Assembly (NCBI GenBank): GCA_003213515.1
Contig: QCMV01000004.1
Location: 1 to 64,000, forward strand
Direction: 5' to 3'
Origin: Pelagibacteraceae bacterium AG-422-N09
GTDB lineage: Bacteria > Pseudomonadota > Alphaproteobacteria > Pelagibacterales > AG-422-B15
Length of the DNA: 64,000 nucleotides
The notes beneath the pieces were generated by a model that worked only from the letters and a program-made list of their open reading frames with translations, did not search any database and was not told the DNA's origin. The translations under genes were made by a program, and so were the position numbers. Shown here piece by piece: positions 21,669 to 31,351 of the stretch. Numbering within the stretch: the first letter of the stretch is position 1; each line of letters begins with the position of its first letter.

Positions 21669-22519
21669 TGTCAAGAATCTCCTATGTAAATGGCAATTAT
21701 TGTGAGCACAAAGAGTCTTTTGTGCATATCGAAGATCGAGGCTATCAATTTGCAGATGGTGTTTATGAAGTATTTGGCGTAATAAATAAAAAAATAGTCG
21801 ATTACGATGGTCATATTAATCGCCTTTTTAGATCTTTAATTGAAGTTCAAATTAAATCTCCAATTAACAAATCCTCATACTACTTTCATTTAAAGAGACT
21901 TATAAAAATAAATAGAATTGATGATGGTTTGATTTATTTGCAAATTACCAGAGGTGTAGCCGAGCGAGATTTTAAATTTCCAAAAAAAACAATACCCTCA
22001 ATTGTCATGATTGCTAAAAGTATTTCTCTAGGTTCTTATGAAAATACTTTTAAAAAAGGTATTAAGGTTCGAACAGTAAAAGATTTAAGGTGGAAAAGAG
22101 TTGATATTAAAACGATTAATTTATTAGCTCCAGTATTAGCTAAACAAGAGGCTGATGTTCACAATTGTCAGGAAGCATGGTTAATTGATGGTGAAGGCTT
22201 CGTAACTGAAGGAAGCTCTAGTACAGCGTGGATTCTAAAGAAAAATACTTTATGTACAACGCCGTTATCAAATTCTATTTTGAAAGGCATAACAAGGCAA
22301 ACACTAATAAAAGGTTTAAAAAAAAATAAACTAAGATTAATAGAAAAAAAATTTAATATTAATGATATTAAAGAGGCTGATGAGGCTTTCATAACAAGCG
22401 CTACTCAGTACGTAATGCCAGTAGTAAGTGTTGATAATTTTAAAATAGGCAATGGTAAAGTAGGAAAGTATGCTAACATTTTTAGCAAAGCCTATATGGA
22501 GGCTATAAAATTATCCTAA
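21668..22519 (+). CDS. dat: D-amino-acid/branched-chain aminotransferase class IV (GTG start)
   Basis: HIEDRGYQFADGVYEVF, EAWLIDGEGFVTEGSSSTAWIL. Confidence 0.9.
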   Translation: MSRISYVNGNYCEHKESFVHIEDRGYQFADGVYEVFGVINKKIVDYDGHINRLFRSLIEVQIKSPINKSSYYFHLKRLIKINRIDDGLIYLQITRGVAERDFKFPKKTIPSIVMIAKSISLGSYENTFKKGIKVRTVKDLRWKRVDIKTINLLAPVLAKQEADVHNCQEAWLIDGEGFVTEGSSSTAWILKKNTLCTTPLSNSILKGITRQTLIKGLKKNKLRLIEKKFNINDIKEADEAFITSATQYVMPVVSVDNFKIGNGKVGKYANIFSKAYMEAIKLS

Positions 22520-22590
22520 AAAAAAATGTTACTAGAAGTCTAATTGTTCATCCTGAAATTAATGGGGATGATAAATATATTACTCATGAA

Positions 22591-23601
22591 ATGTTTCATG
22601 AAATACAAAACCTTGTTCAAAACCTTAACATTGAAATAATTTCAAAAGAAATAATAAAACTAAAGCATAAAAATCCATCAACTTTCATAGGTAAAGGAAA
22701 TTTATTAAGAATTAAAAATTATGTCTCTGAAAAAAAAATAGATTTATTGATAATAAATAATAATTTATCACCATCACAGCAAAGAAACCTTGAAAGATAT
22801 CTAAATACTAAAGTTACTGACAGATCAGGTATAATTATTGAGATCTTTAGTAAAAGAGCTTCATCTAAAGAAAGTAAACTTCAAGTTGAATTGGCGGAAC
22901 TAATATATAGAAAATCCAGACTTGTTAGAGCCTGGACTCATCTTGAAAGGCAAAGGGGGGGTACCACATTTATCGGAGGTCCAGGAGAACTACAGATTGA
23001 ATTAGATAAACGATTAATACAGTCTAAAATTGTAAAAATTAAAAGAAAGTTAATGAAAGTAAAAGAAAGGCGACACATTCAGAGAAAATCAAGGCTTAAT
23101 AGTCAATTTAAAACTTTTGCTCTTGTGGGATATACTAATGCAGGAAAAACTAAGTTGTTTAACAGGTTAACTAAAAAAAAGCAGTCGAGTCAGGACAAAT
23201 TATTTGAAACATTAGATACAAAAATCAGTAAGTTTTTTTTAGATAATCAGCAAGTAGGTGTAATCGACACAGTAGGTTTTATAAATAATATACCAACCCA
23301 GTTGATTGAATCTTTTCACGCAACATTGGAAGAGATTAATTCAGCAACTTATATATTAAATGTAATTGACGTTAATGACATAAATGTTCAAAGTAAAATA
23401 CAAACAACAAAACGAATATTAAAAGATACTGGTGTTTCAAATGAGAAAATATCGAATATGATAAACGTGTATAATAAGATTGATGTGAGTAAATCTAAAT
23501 TTAATTTTAATCAGAATAGAATATTCGTAAGTGCATTAACGGGTGAGGGAATAGATAATTTAAAGGACAGAATAAAAAAAGAGATTATAAAGATTCATTA
23601 A
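22591..23601 (+). CDS. hflX: GTPase HflX (first ATG; homologous reading frame extends upstream)
   Basis: FIGKGNLLRI, ARASSKESKLQVELAEL-like, GGTTFIGGPGELQIELDKR, LVGYTNAGKTKLFNRL. Confidence 0.95.
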   Translation: MFHEIQNLVQNLNIEIISKEIIKLKHKNPSTFIGKGNLLRIKNYVSEKKIDLLIINNNLSPSQQRNLERYLNTKVTDRSGIIIEIFSKRASSKESKLQVELAELIYRKSRLVRAWTHLERQRGGTTFIGGPGELQIELDKRLIQSKIVKIKRKLMKVKERRHIQRKSRLNSQFKTFALVGYTNAGKTKLFNRLTKKKQSSQDKLFETLDTKISKFFLDNQQVGVIDTVGFINNIPTQLIESFHATLEEINSATYILNVIDVNDINVQSKIQTTKRILKDTGVSNEKISNMINVYNKIDVSKSKFNFNQNRIFVSALTGEGIDNLKDRIKKEIIKIH

Positions 23602-24340
23602 TAATAATTTTAATTGAACCATTTCTTGCTTCATATCCAACAAAACTATTTAGTTTGTCATCTTTATATATGACCTTGATATAATCAGATGCAGCAAATA
23701 CATCATTAACTTTTTCTTCTTTTTTATACCCTCCAATCCGGATTTGTTTTGCCTCACACTCAATTGTACCATTGTCCGTATTCTTTGTTAGATTATTAAA
23801 AACTACATCATATCTTCTTTTTCCATCAAATATTTTAAATTTATTTTTACAGCTTTCAGTTTTATTAAAATCTAATACATTTAAAAAAAATGATGATGGA
23901 TCAATTGTATCAATTAACATTTCATCATTCACAACCGACAATTTCGAATTATCAAATTCTGGCACATTAATTATTTTAACAATCTTGTTATCATCATAAT
24001 CTATTTCAACATATTTCTCTTTTTTCTTACGAATATATGTGTATGTATATTTTGTTGGTTGGTATAAATTATTTACAAATCCTTCAACTTTGCCTTTGCC
24101 ATCTATTTGATTTATAAATTCAACAATATTTTTAGAATTAATTATAAACTCATAATGAAATGATTCATTTTCTACATTTAATAAAGTATTAATCTCCATT
24201 ATCTTAATTTTTGGAACAAGTGGTAATTTTGCGTAAATATTGAATTTTCTTTCTTGATTTAATGTATCTGCTAAAGTGGGTGGTATAAAAAAGAAAAATA
24301 TAAATATAAAGGTAAATACTGATTTTTTAATCAATAGCAT
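23585..24340 (-). CDS. DUF3108-family periplasmic/exported protein (ORF open to 24367)
   Basis: Signal-peptide-like N-terminus; YTYIRKKKEKYVEIDYDDN, CEAKQIRIGGYKKEE. Confidence 0.7.
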   Translation of the reverse strand: MLLIKKSVFTFIFIFFFFIPPTLADTLNQERKFNIYAKLPLVPKIKIMEINTLLNVENESFHYEFIINSKNIVEFINQIDGKGKVEGFVNNLYQPTKYTYTYIRKKKEKYVEIDYDDNKIVKIINVPEFDNSKLSVVNDEMLIDTIDPSSFFLNVLDFNKTESCKNKFKIFDGKRRYDVVFNNLTKNTDNGTIECEAKQIRIGGYKKEEKVNDVFAASDYIKVIYKDDKLNSFVGYEARNGSIKIIINESL

Positions 24341-24345
24341 AGTTT

Positions 24346-25401
24346 GTGAAAGTACTACATATATCAAATTTTGTCCAAAAACAGAAGGGACGATTGTATT
24401 GGAACCATTGTTTTAAAATTAATAATGGATTCATTAGAAATGGTCATAACCTCTGCCTATTTAGTGATAGAGACATGAGTAGAATGAATAAGTTAAATAA
24501 ATTAAATAATAATAGATCACTTAATAAGGATCTATTAGCTACTTTTAAGAACTTTGACCCTGACGTTGTAGTAATGGGGCATGCGGATAAAATACACAAC
24601 AAAACACTTAATGAATTTAGATCTATTAAAAAAAATATTAAAATAATCGAATGGAACGTTGATAATTACCTATTAGATAATACAGAAAAAAAATTTAAGC
24701 TAAGATCTCATCTAATAGATGCATTTTTTATTACTAATGCTGATAAAGTAATAAGCTCATGTTTATGCAAAAATAACTCAATTTCTTTTTTTCCTAATAT
24801 TTTTGACTCATCAATTGAGAGCTTAAGAATATTTGAAATTAACTCTTTCAAATATGATATATTTTATGCTTTAAGTTATGGTGTAGGTTCGGGAAAGATA
24901 AGATCATACAAATCAGATTACGATAGAGAAGTATTCCTTGATCACGTTAACAATAATTTTCCGAATATTAAAACAAACTTTTTTGGGTATAGAGGTAGCC
25001 AGCCAGTTTGGGGAGCTGAATTCGAGAGAGAAATAAGTAAATCTCCGATTAGTTTAAATTTAAGCAGAAAGCCACATTTAAAATACTACAGTTCCGATCG
25101 AATTTCTCAATACCTAGGAAATGGTTCTTGCTTGTTTGTTGATAAAAATTCTAATCTAGATGACTTATTTAATAATGATGAAGTTGTATTTTTTGACGGA
25201 ATGGATTTAAATGAATTTGGAGAAAAAATTGATTATTATTCTAGAAACCATATTGAAGCAAAAAAGATTGCAAAAAAAGGATGGGAAAGGGGCCATAAAG
25301 ATTATAATGAGCGAATTATAACTAATTATTTTTTAGACATTGCATTCAACAATAAACCTACAAAAGATTATAGTTGGCCAATTCATCAATTTTATAAATA
25401 A
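24346..25401 (+). CDS. CgeB-like glycosyltransferase (GTG start)
   Basis: LNLSRKPHLKYYSSDRISQYLGNGSCLFVDKNSNLDDLF... C-terminal CgeB/GT pattern. Confidence 0.75.
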   Translation: MKVLHISNFVQKQKGRLYWNHCFKINNGFIRNGHNLCLFSDRDMSRMNKLNKLNNNRSLNKDLLATFKNFDPDVVVMGHADKIHNKTLNEFRSIKKNIKIIEWNVDNYLLDNTEKKFKLRSHLIDAFFITNADKVISSCLCKNNSISFFPNIFDSSIESLRIFEINSFKYDIFYALSYGVGSGKIRSYKSDYDREVFLDHVNNNFPNIKTNFFGYRGSQPVWGAEFEREISKSPISLNLSRKPHLKYYSSDRISQYLGNGSCLFVDKNSNLDDLFNNDEVVFFDGMDLNEFGEKIDYYSRNHIEAKKIAKKGWERGHKDYNERIITNYFLDIAFNNKPTKDYSWPIHQFYK

Positions 25402-25408
25402 TAATTAC

Positions 25409-25438
25409 GAGGAGAAACATTTATTTCAGTTTCTCCTC
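25409..25438. terminator. Bidirectional-looking terminator between convergent genes
   Basis: GAGGAGAAAC-atttatttca-GTTTCTCCTC, 10-bp perfect stem; T-rich on the + side. Confidence 0.8.
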
Positions 25439-25445
25439 AATAATA

Positions 25446-25829
25446 TTATTTTTTTTTAGTCCAAACTATTGCTAATTGAAACACTAGTATAAATAGAGTG
25501 AACACAGTTTGAACTGGTCCACCTAATATAGTCGGTGAACTGGCATATTCTGATAATCTTTCACCGGAAGATGATCCAATTTCAACTAATTGTGCTGTGT
25601 ATTCTGTAAGTATATTTCCGCCAATTTGATTTGACTGAAAAAAGAAAAAGGCCACAAATAAACAATAAATAGTCGTAAACACCTTTCCAGACATCGCTGC
25701 ATTAGAATCTTCATAAATATTTCTTGCCATTCTAAAGCCTAGCCATGTAAATAATATAAATCCGACTGAGTACATAGCGTTAAAAACAAACCCTTGATAC
25801 ATCAGATTTAATAATTGATATTCGTTCAT
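25446..25829 (-). CDS. Uncharacterised 127-aa integral membrane protein
   Basis: ORF with 3 predicted hydrophobic segments; no family recognised. Confidence 0.65.
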   Translation of the reverse strand: MNEYQLLNLMYQGFVFNAMYSVGFILFTWLGFRMARNIYEDSNAAMSGKVFTTIYCLFVAFFFFQSNQIGGNILTEYTAQLVEIGSSSGERLSEYASSPTILGGPVQTVFTLFILVFQLAIVWTKKK

Positions 25830-26019
25830 ATATGAAATTCCTTAATTTTTTTTAAGTTAGTTTAATAATAAGTAGGGTATTTATTGTTTGGTTTTGTGTA
25901 TATATTGAATATTATTAATATTATATTCGTATAATATATATTATGTAAAATAGTATTATAATCAATCAAATCAGTATATAAAATGCATAATTTAATAAAT
26001 AAAGTTATATATTAAATAA

Positions 26020-26994
26020 TTAAAATAAATTACTGATTTTATACGATATTTTATTAAAAGTTTTTTTAATATCCAACGACTTAAATATGAATTGATATTT
26101 GCCTCGCGTATAAGGTCTAAATTCAAAATAAGCGTTTTTAGTTATAGTTCTGTCGAATATATCAATTATGTTTTTATTATAATAAGCTCCAATACATGTT
26201 ATAGCCCCATGAGGACTAATAATAAGGTCTGAATACCCTACTTCCTTTATTAAATCATCAGAGCTTATAGGCCCTAAAAATTGAATATTTTTATTATTTT
26301 TAAAAATATCAATGTAATTATTTTCCGTTATTTGAAATTCAAGATCTGTGCTTACTCTGATTTTTATATTAAATTTTCTTATTAATTGTAAAAATAATTC
26401 ATCAAATTGATTTATATTTTTGTCAATATCTCCAAAAATATCTGATTTATAATGAAATAAAACATCTATTGGTTTTCCATTTATATCATACTTTATTTCA
26501 TTATATGGAATTTGATATTTTATTGATGGAATTACATTTTCTAACAGCTTTTTTTCCATATCATAAATAGGATTTTTTCTAATATTTTTAGTTCTATTAT
26601 TGACCTCATATTTAAATAAATATTTCCTTAAAAAAATACTTGGCCTTTTCCTCTTTTCATTATCGACACAAATCCCAAGGAATTTTGTATTTCTAAATAC
26701 AATAGGCAAAAAAAAGTAGAAATTTTTAGGAGAAAGTATGAATACATACTCGTAATTATTTATAAATAACTTAAGAAATAATTTAAATTTTTCTATAAAG
26801 GAAAGATTATAGTTGACTTGAATTATATTCAATTTTTCCTGAGATAGGACACTTGCAAACCTTACATTTATTTCAGATAAATGTATGTCAGTGATATGCT
26901 CAGAAAAATGGTTCCTTAGATGTTCAATATTTCTAAGTGAGTGAAAAAAATCACCTACTCTGTCATTTTTTAATATAAGAATTTTTTTATCCAT
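26020..26994 (-). CDS. Glycosyltransferase family 9 (heptosyltransferase-like)
   Basis: KILILKNDRVGDFFHSLRNIEHLR, FLGPISSDDLIKEVGYSDLIISPHGAITCIGAYYN. Confidence 0.8.
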   Translation of the reverse strand: MDKKILILKNDRVGDFFHSLRNIEHLRNHFSEHITDIHLSEINVRFASVLSQEKLNIIQVNYNLSFIEKFKLFLKLFINNYEYVFILSPKNFYFFLPIVFRNTKFLGICVDNEKRKRPSIFLRKYLFKYEVNNRTKNIRKNPIYDMEKKLLENVIPSIKYQIPYNEIKYDINGKPIDVLFHYKSDIFGDIDKNINQFDELFLQLIRKFNIKIRVSTDLEFQITENNYIDIFKNNKNIQFLGPISSDDLIKEVGYSDLIISPHGAITCIGAYYNKNIIDIFDRTITKNAYFEFRPYTRGKYQFIFKSLDIKKTFNKISYKISNLF

Positions 26995-27977
26995 ATATCA
27001 GCAATATAGTCCCAATTTTTAAAACCTCTTCTTTTAAACATTTTTTGTCTTATGGAGTTGTAAAAATCATTATTGAATAAAAGTTTTTCTAAATAATAAG
27101 CAAATTCCCTATCATTTTTTGCTATAAACCCGGTTTCATTATGAATTACTCTGTCTTCAACAGAACCGATACCATACGTAACAACTGGTACACACATTTG
27201 AACTGCCTCTTCTACTGTTAAAACCCAAATATCAGATTTATGACCAGTGTAAGCAAATACTCTTGTATTTCTAAGTTCATTAATTAGCTCTTCTCTAGAG
27301 CCAAATTTTCTCTCGAATATATTAGAATTGCGCATTTCTTTAGTATATGAAATTAAATTTGGATTTATAAAGAGTTTTGCCTTCTTTTCTTTATTCTGAA
27401 ATTTATTCATCCATATATCTATAAGCCAATCTAAATTTCTTAAAGACCTTACATTATTAAGCGCATATGGCTCTGGAATTATTTTAAGATCTATTGGTTC
27501 AGTGTAAAATCTTGGATCCACTGACAGAGTTATCATATGTTTTCCAAACATAGAGGTAAGATAACTCCTATTGTGATACTGGTAATTACACATTGTCACT
27601 ACTTCTGGTTTATATTTTAAAAATGAAAGTAACTGTTTTTTTCTTAAAAATTTTTCAAATGGTTGTAATGAGTTAGACCAAACAACTTTTTTTTTTGAAG
27701 ATATGTTTCTAAATAAATTGGCATTAGAAATTGCTATACACAAGTCGTAGTGTTTATCTTGACTAGAATGTTTATTGCCATAGAAAACTCCATTAATAAC
27801 TATATCTTGTTTGACTTCAGTTAATACCTTTACGTTGATATTTTTTTTTACAAAACTTTCTGCTAGTAAGATAAGTGAACTCTCTGTGCCTCTTACTTTA
27901 GTACTATTGAGATCACTGCCTGTAAAATCAGAATCTGAATTATCTATAAATAAAACAGATTTATCATTTCTTAACAT
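26970..27977 (-). CDS. Glycosyltransferase (GT4-like)
   Basis: TRVFAYTGHKSDIWVLTVEEAVQMCVPVVTYGIGSVEDRVIHNETGFIAKN. Confidence 0.8.
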   Translation of the reverse strand: MLRNDKSVLFIDNSDSDFTGSDLNSTKVRGTESSLILLAESFVKKNINVKVLTEVKQDIVINGVFYGNKHSSQDKHYDLCIAISNANLFRNISSKKKVVWSNSLQPFEKFLRKKQLLSFLKYKPEVVTMCNYQYHNRSYLTSMFGKHMITLSVDPRFYTEPIDLKIIPEPYALNNVRSLRNLDWLIDIWMNKFQNKEKKAKLFINPNLISYTKEMRNSNIFERKFGSREELINELRNTRVFAYTGHKSDIWVLTVEEAVQMCVPVVTYGIGSVEDRVIHNETGFIAKNDREFAYYLEKLLFNNDFYNSIRQKMFKRRGFKNWDYIADIWIKKFLY

Positions 27978-29000
27978 TTAAAGTGTTTTTCTTATTTGAC
28001 TTACGTCATAATCAACCATCAGCTTCACTAATTTTTTTAAGCTGGTATTTGGTTTCCATTTGAGTTTACGTTTTGCTTTTCCGGGGTTTCCAATTAATAA
28101 GTCAACTTCAGCTGGTCTGAAAAATTCTTTATCAATCTTTATAATCGTTTTACCATTTTTTGGGTTAATTACTCTTTCTTTCATACCCTGACCTACCCAC
28201 TTATATTCAAAGTTTAAATATTTTAATGTCAAATTTATAAATTCTCTTACGCTGTGTGTTTTTCCGGTCGCAATTACATAGTCATCTGGGTTTTTTTGTT
28301 GAAGCATTAACCACATTGCGTAAACATAATCCCCTGCATATCCCCAATCTCTTTTTGCGTTAATATTGCCGACTTTAAGAACTTCTTTGGAACCATGCTT
28401 TATTCTTGTTAATGTTGAAGTAATTTTTTTAGTCACAAATTCACCCCCTCTTAAAGGTGATTCATGATTGAACAAAATACCAGAGGATGCATGAATATTA
28501 TAAGACTCTCTATAGTTTACTGTTATCCAATGCGAAAACACTTTTGACACTCCATATGGACTTCTTGGATAAAATGGTGTTTTTTCAGTTTGTGGTATCT
28601 GCTGTACTTTTCCAAACATTTCAGATGTAGAAGCTTGGTAAAATTTTATTTTATTATTTATAGAGTTAATTGAATCTAGTATTCGTAATGTACCTAATGA
28701 ATTAATATCAGTAGTAACTATTGGCACTTGGAATGATGTTGGAACAAAGCTTTGAGCTGCTAAATGATATATCTCGTGTGGCTTTGTTTCTTTAATAACA
28801 TTTTGTATATTGCTCAGTTCCAATAAATCAAAATCATAAAACTTAATTTTGTCATAAATATTTAGGTATTTTAAGTTAATAAACTTCTCAGAAGTGCTTC
28901 TGCGTACTGTTCCATAAACTTTGTATCCCTTTTCAATAAGTAATTTTGCTAAATATGCACCGTCTTGACCAGTTATTCCTGTAATTAAGGCTCTTTTCAT
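27978..29000 (-). CDS. gmd: GDP-mannose 4,6-dehydratase (ORF open to 29033)
   Basis: ALITGITGQDGAYLAKLLIEKGYKVYGTVRR, YQASTSEMFG, SPYGVSKVFSHW, RPAEVDLLIGNPGKAK. Confidence 0.95.
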   Translation of the reverse strand: MKRALITGITGQDGAYLAKLLIEKGYKVYGTVRRSTSEKFINLKYLNIYDKIKFYDFDLLELSNIQNVIKETKPHEIYHLAAQSFVPTSFQVPIVTTDINSLGTLRILDSINSINNKIKFYQASTSEMFGKVQQIPQTEKTPFYPRSPYGVSKVFSHWITVNYRESYNIHASSGILFNHESPLRGGEFVTKKITSTLTRIKHGSKEVLKVGNINAKRDWGYAGDYVYAMWLMLQQKNPDDYVIATGKTHSVREFINLTLKYLNFEYKWVGQGMKERVINPKNGKTIIKIDKEFFRPAEVDLLIGNPGKAKRKLKWKPNTSLKKLVKLMVDYDVSQIRKTL

Positions 29001-29016
29001 TTTTGTTACCTGCCTC

Positions 29017-30201
29017 TTAAATATTCTTTTCAAAATCTTTGATTAATTTATGCAAATAATTAATTTCATTTGTCAGGTCCCTAAAATCATTTCCAACAAA
29101 AAAACCGTTTTTATCTATTTCATCTGAAACTAATAAATCTCCACAGATATGATAATCTAAAAACTTTATAACTGGATTTTTTGTAAAGTTTCCAGCAACT
29201 ATTGGCCTACATTCGATTTGATTTTCAATTAAAATATTTACTAAATCATCTCTGAAACTAGCTAATTTGTTTGTCAATAAAAGAGAAAATCCAAACCATG
29301 AAGAAGTCTCCGTTTCTTGTTGAATTATGATATTGGGCTCATTTTCAAATAATGACTTAAAAATGGATGCATTTTTTCTTCTATTTTGAATAAACATCGG
29401 TAACTTATTTAATTGGACAGAACCAATAGCCCCACTCATTTCTAGTGGCCTAATGCCATAGCCGGGGGTGACAAAGTTAAATGAATCATAAAAAGAGTTA
29501 CCAGTTTTCTTTTCAATACTATTATCATCGGGTAAGTCCCTAATCCATCCGTGTGCTCTAAGAGATACACAGAGTTCATATAGATTTTTATCATCAGTAA
29601 GAATCATTCCGCCTTCCATCGTTTGCATGTGATGAGAAAAAAAGAAACTAAATGAACCCAATAAACCACAAGTTCCAGTGAAGTTATCATAGTATTTTGC
29701 TCCCAAACTTTCACAATTATCTTCTATAAGTATGATATTATTTTTTTTGCAAATTTTGTTTATTTCCTCTAAATCACAGGGATTTCCCAACAAATTTACA
29801 GCAAATATTATTTTTGTTTTTGGACTAATGGCTTTTTTTATTTCTTTTGGATCAATATTTAAGGTATTTCGGTCTACATCAACAAATACAAGTTTAAGAC
29901 CGTACTGATTTACTGGATAATATGTTGTACTCCAGCTTACTGCTGGCACGATAACCTCATCACCTTCTTTAAGATCATATTTTTTTGAATAAAACAAAGA
30001 GGCAATCATAAGTAAATTGGCTGATGAACCGGAATTCACCATAATTGCATATTCAGAATTAAAATAAGAAGCAAATTCTTTTTCAAATTTTTTAACTTTT
30101 GGTCCCATCGTATAACGATTGGATTTGATTACTTCATTTATTGCGGATATTTCTTCATTTCCCCACGAGTCACTAGCTAAATTATATTTAATATTTTTCA
30201 T
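29017..30201 (-). CDS. DegT/DnrJ/EryC1-fold enzyme, ColD-like (GDP-4-keto-6-deoxymannose 3-dehydratase type)
   Basis: NSGSSANLLMIASL; PLP-Lys position reads SFFFSHHMQTMEGG (Lys replaced by His as in ColD/RfbH); adjacent to gmd. Confidence 0.78.
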   Translation of the reverse strand: MKNIKYNLASDSWGNEEISAINEVIKSNRYTMGPKVKKFEKEFASYFNSEYAIMVNSGSSANLLMIASLFYSKKYDLKEGDEVIVPAVSWSTTYYPVNQYGLKLVFVDVDRNTLNIDPKEIKKAISPKTKIIFAVNLLGNPCDLEEINKICKKNNIILIEDNCESLGAKYYDNFTGTCGLLGSFSFFFSHHMQTMEGGMILTDDKNLYELCVSLRAHGWIRDLPDDNSIEKKTGNSFYDSFNFVTPGYGIRPLEMSGAIGSVQLNKLPMFIQNRRKNASIFKSLFENEPNIIIQQETETSSWFGFSLLLTNKLASFRDDLVNILIENQIECRPIVAGNFTKNPVIKFLDYHICGDLLVSDEIDKNGFFVGNDFRDLTNEINYLHKLIKDFEKNI

Positions 30202-30574
30202 ACGATTTAACTTCACTTATAATAGAATTAGTTTTTAAATTTATTTCATTTTTCAAAATTGCCCTTTTATCATTCGTATAATAAACTTTACGCGCATAAT
30301 TAATAAAATCTTTTTTAAATTGCTTATTCTTTTCAAATTTTCTTAATTTATCCTCTACATTCCAAAGTTTCAAATTTACGTTTTTCAACTTTTTTACTAA
30401 TGAACTCAAACTTCTAGTATTTATTTTTTTTGATTTAACTACTTTCTTTAACAAATTAAGTTCTTTATTAATGAATATTAATTTATTTTCATCTTTTATC
30501 TTTGATTTTTTGATTTCAAGGATAGTTATTTTGTCAAAAAGCTCACCAATTGATGCTGGGATATTAATTTTCAT
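30188..30574 (-). CDS. DUF6165-like small protein of glycan loci
   Basis: MKINIPASIGELFDKITILEIKKSKI...LWNVEDKLR. Confidence 0.65.
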   Translation of the reverse strand: MKINIPASIGELFDKITILEIKKSKIKDENKLIFINKELNLLKKVVKSKKINTRSLSSLVKKLKNVNLKLWNVEDKLRKFEKNKQFKKDFINYARKVYYTNDKRAILKNEINLKTNSIISEVKSYEKY

Positions 30575-30577
30575 ATC

Positions 30578-31351
30578 TTACGATGCTCTTTTAAATAAAT
30601 TAAAAAAATTGTTACTAGTGATCGCTGAAAATTCACTATAATCAAGATTAAACATTTTTGATACATATTCAACAGTATGAGTAATATATGCTGGCTCATT
30701 TGCTCTACCTCTAACAGGAACAGGTGCAAGAAAAGGTGCGTCTGTTTCGACTAGTATTTTGTTTATAGGTATCATTTTAATTGTTTCTCTAAGTTCAGTG
30801 GAATTCTTAAATGTAACAATACCGCTTATTGAAAATAAAAAATTATATGGCAATAGCTTTTGCATAAATTCTGTGGATCCTGTAAAGCAATGTATGACCC
30901 CAGAAAAATCCTTTTTTTTAATATATTTTTCAATTATCTCGATCATTTCACTTTCAGCACTTCTCATATGAATAACAAGAGGCAAATTCAATTCTTGAGC
31001 TATTTCAATATGCATAATAAAGCTTTTTCTTTGATTTTCTCTGTTGGAATTCTCATAATAATAATCCAACCCCGTTTCTCCTATGCCAATTACTTTTTTA
31101 TTTGATGATAGCTTTGTTATTTTATTTCTTACTTCACCAGTCATATTGTCGGACTCATGAGGATGAATGCCAAGTGTAGAATAAATATTTTTATTGGTAT
31201 CTGATATTTTTAAAATAGGGATAAATTCACTTTCACATGTTGAAATATTTAAAAATCTTTCAACTCCATTCTCTTGAGCGTGTGTGATTATTTCATCTAA
31301 TGATTTTTCATTATTTTTATGTAACAGATGGCAATGACTATCAATTACCAT
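30578..31351 (-). CDS. tatD: TatD family hydrolase
   Basis: MVIDSHCHL, IGETGLDYYY, IHCFTGS, VETDAPFLAPVPVRGRANEP. Confidence 0.96.
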   Translation of the reverse strand: MVIDSHCHLLHKNNEKSLDEIITHAQENGVERFLNISTCESEFIPILKISDTNKNIYSTLGIHPHESDNMTGEVRNKITKLSSNKKVIGIGETGLDYYYENSNRENQRKSFIMHIEIAQELNLPLVIHMRSAESEMIEIIEKYIKKKDFSGVIHCFTGSTEFMQKLLPYNFLFSISGIVTFKNSTELRETIKMIPINKILVETDAPFLAPVPVRGRANEPAYITHTVEYVSKMFNLDYSEFSAITSNNFFNLFKRAS

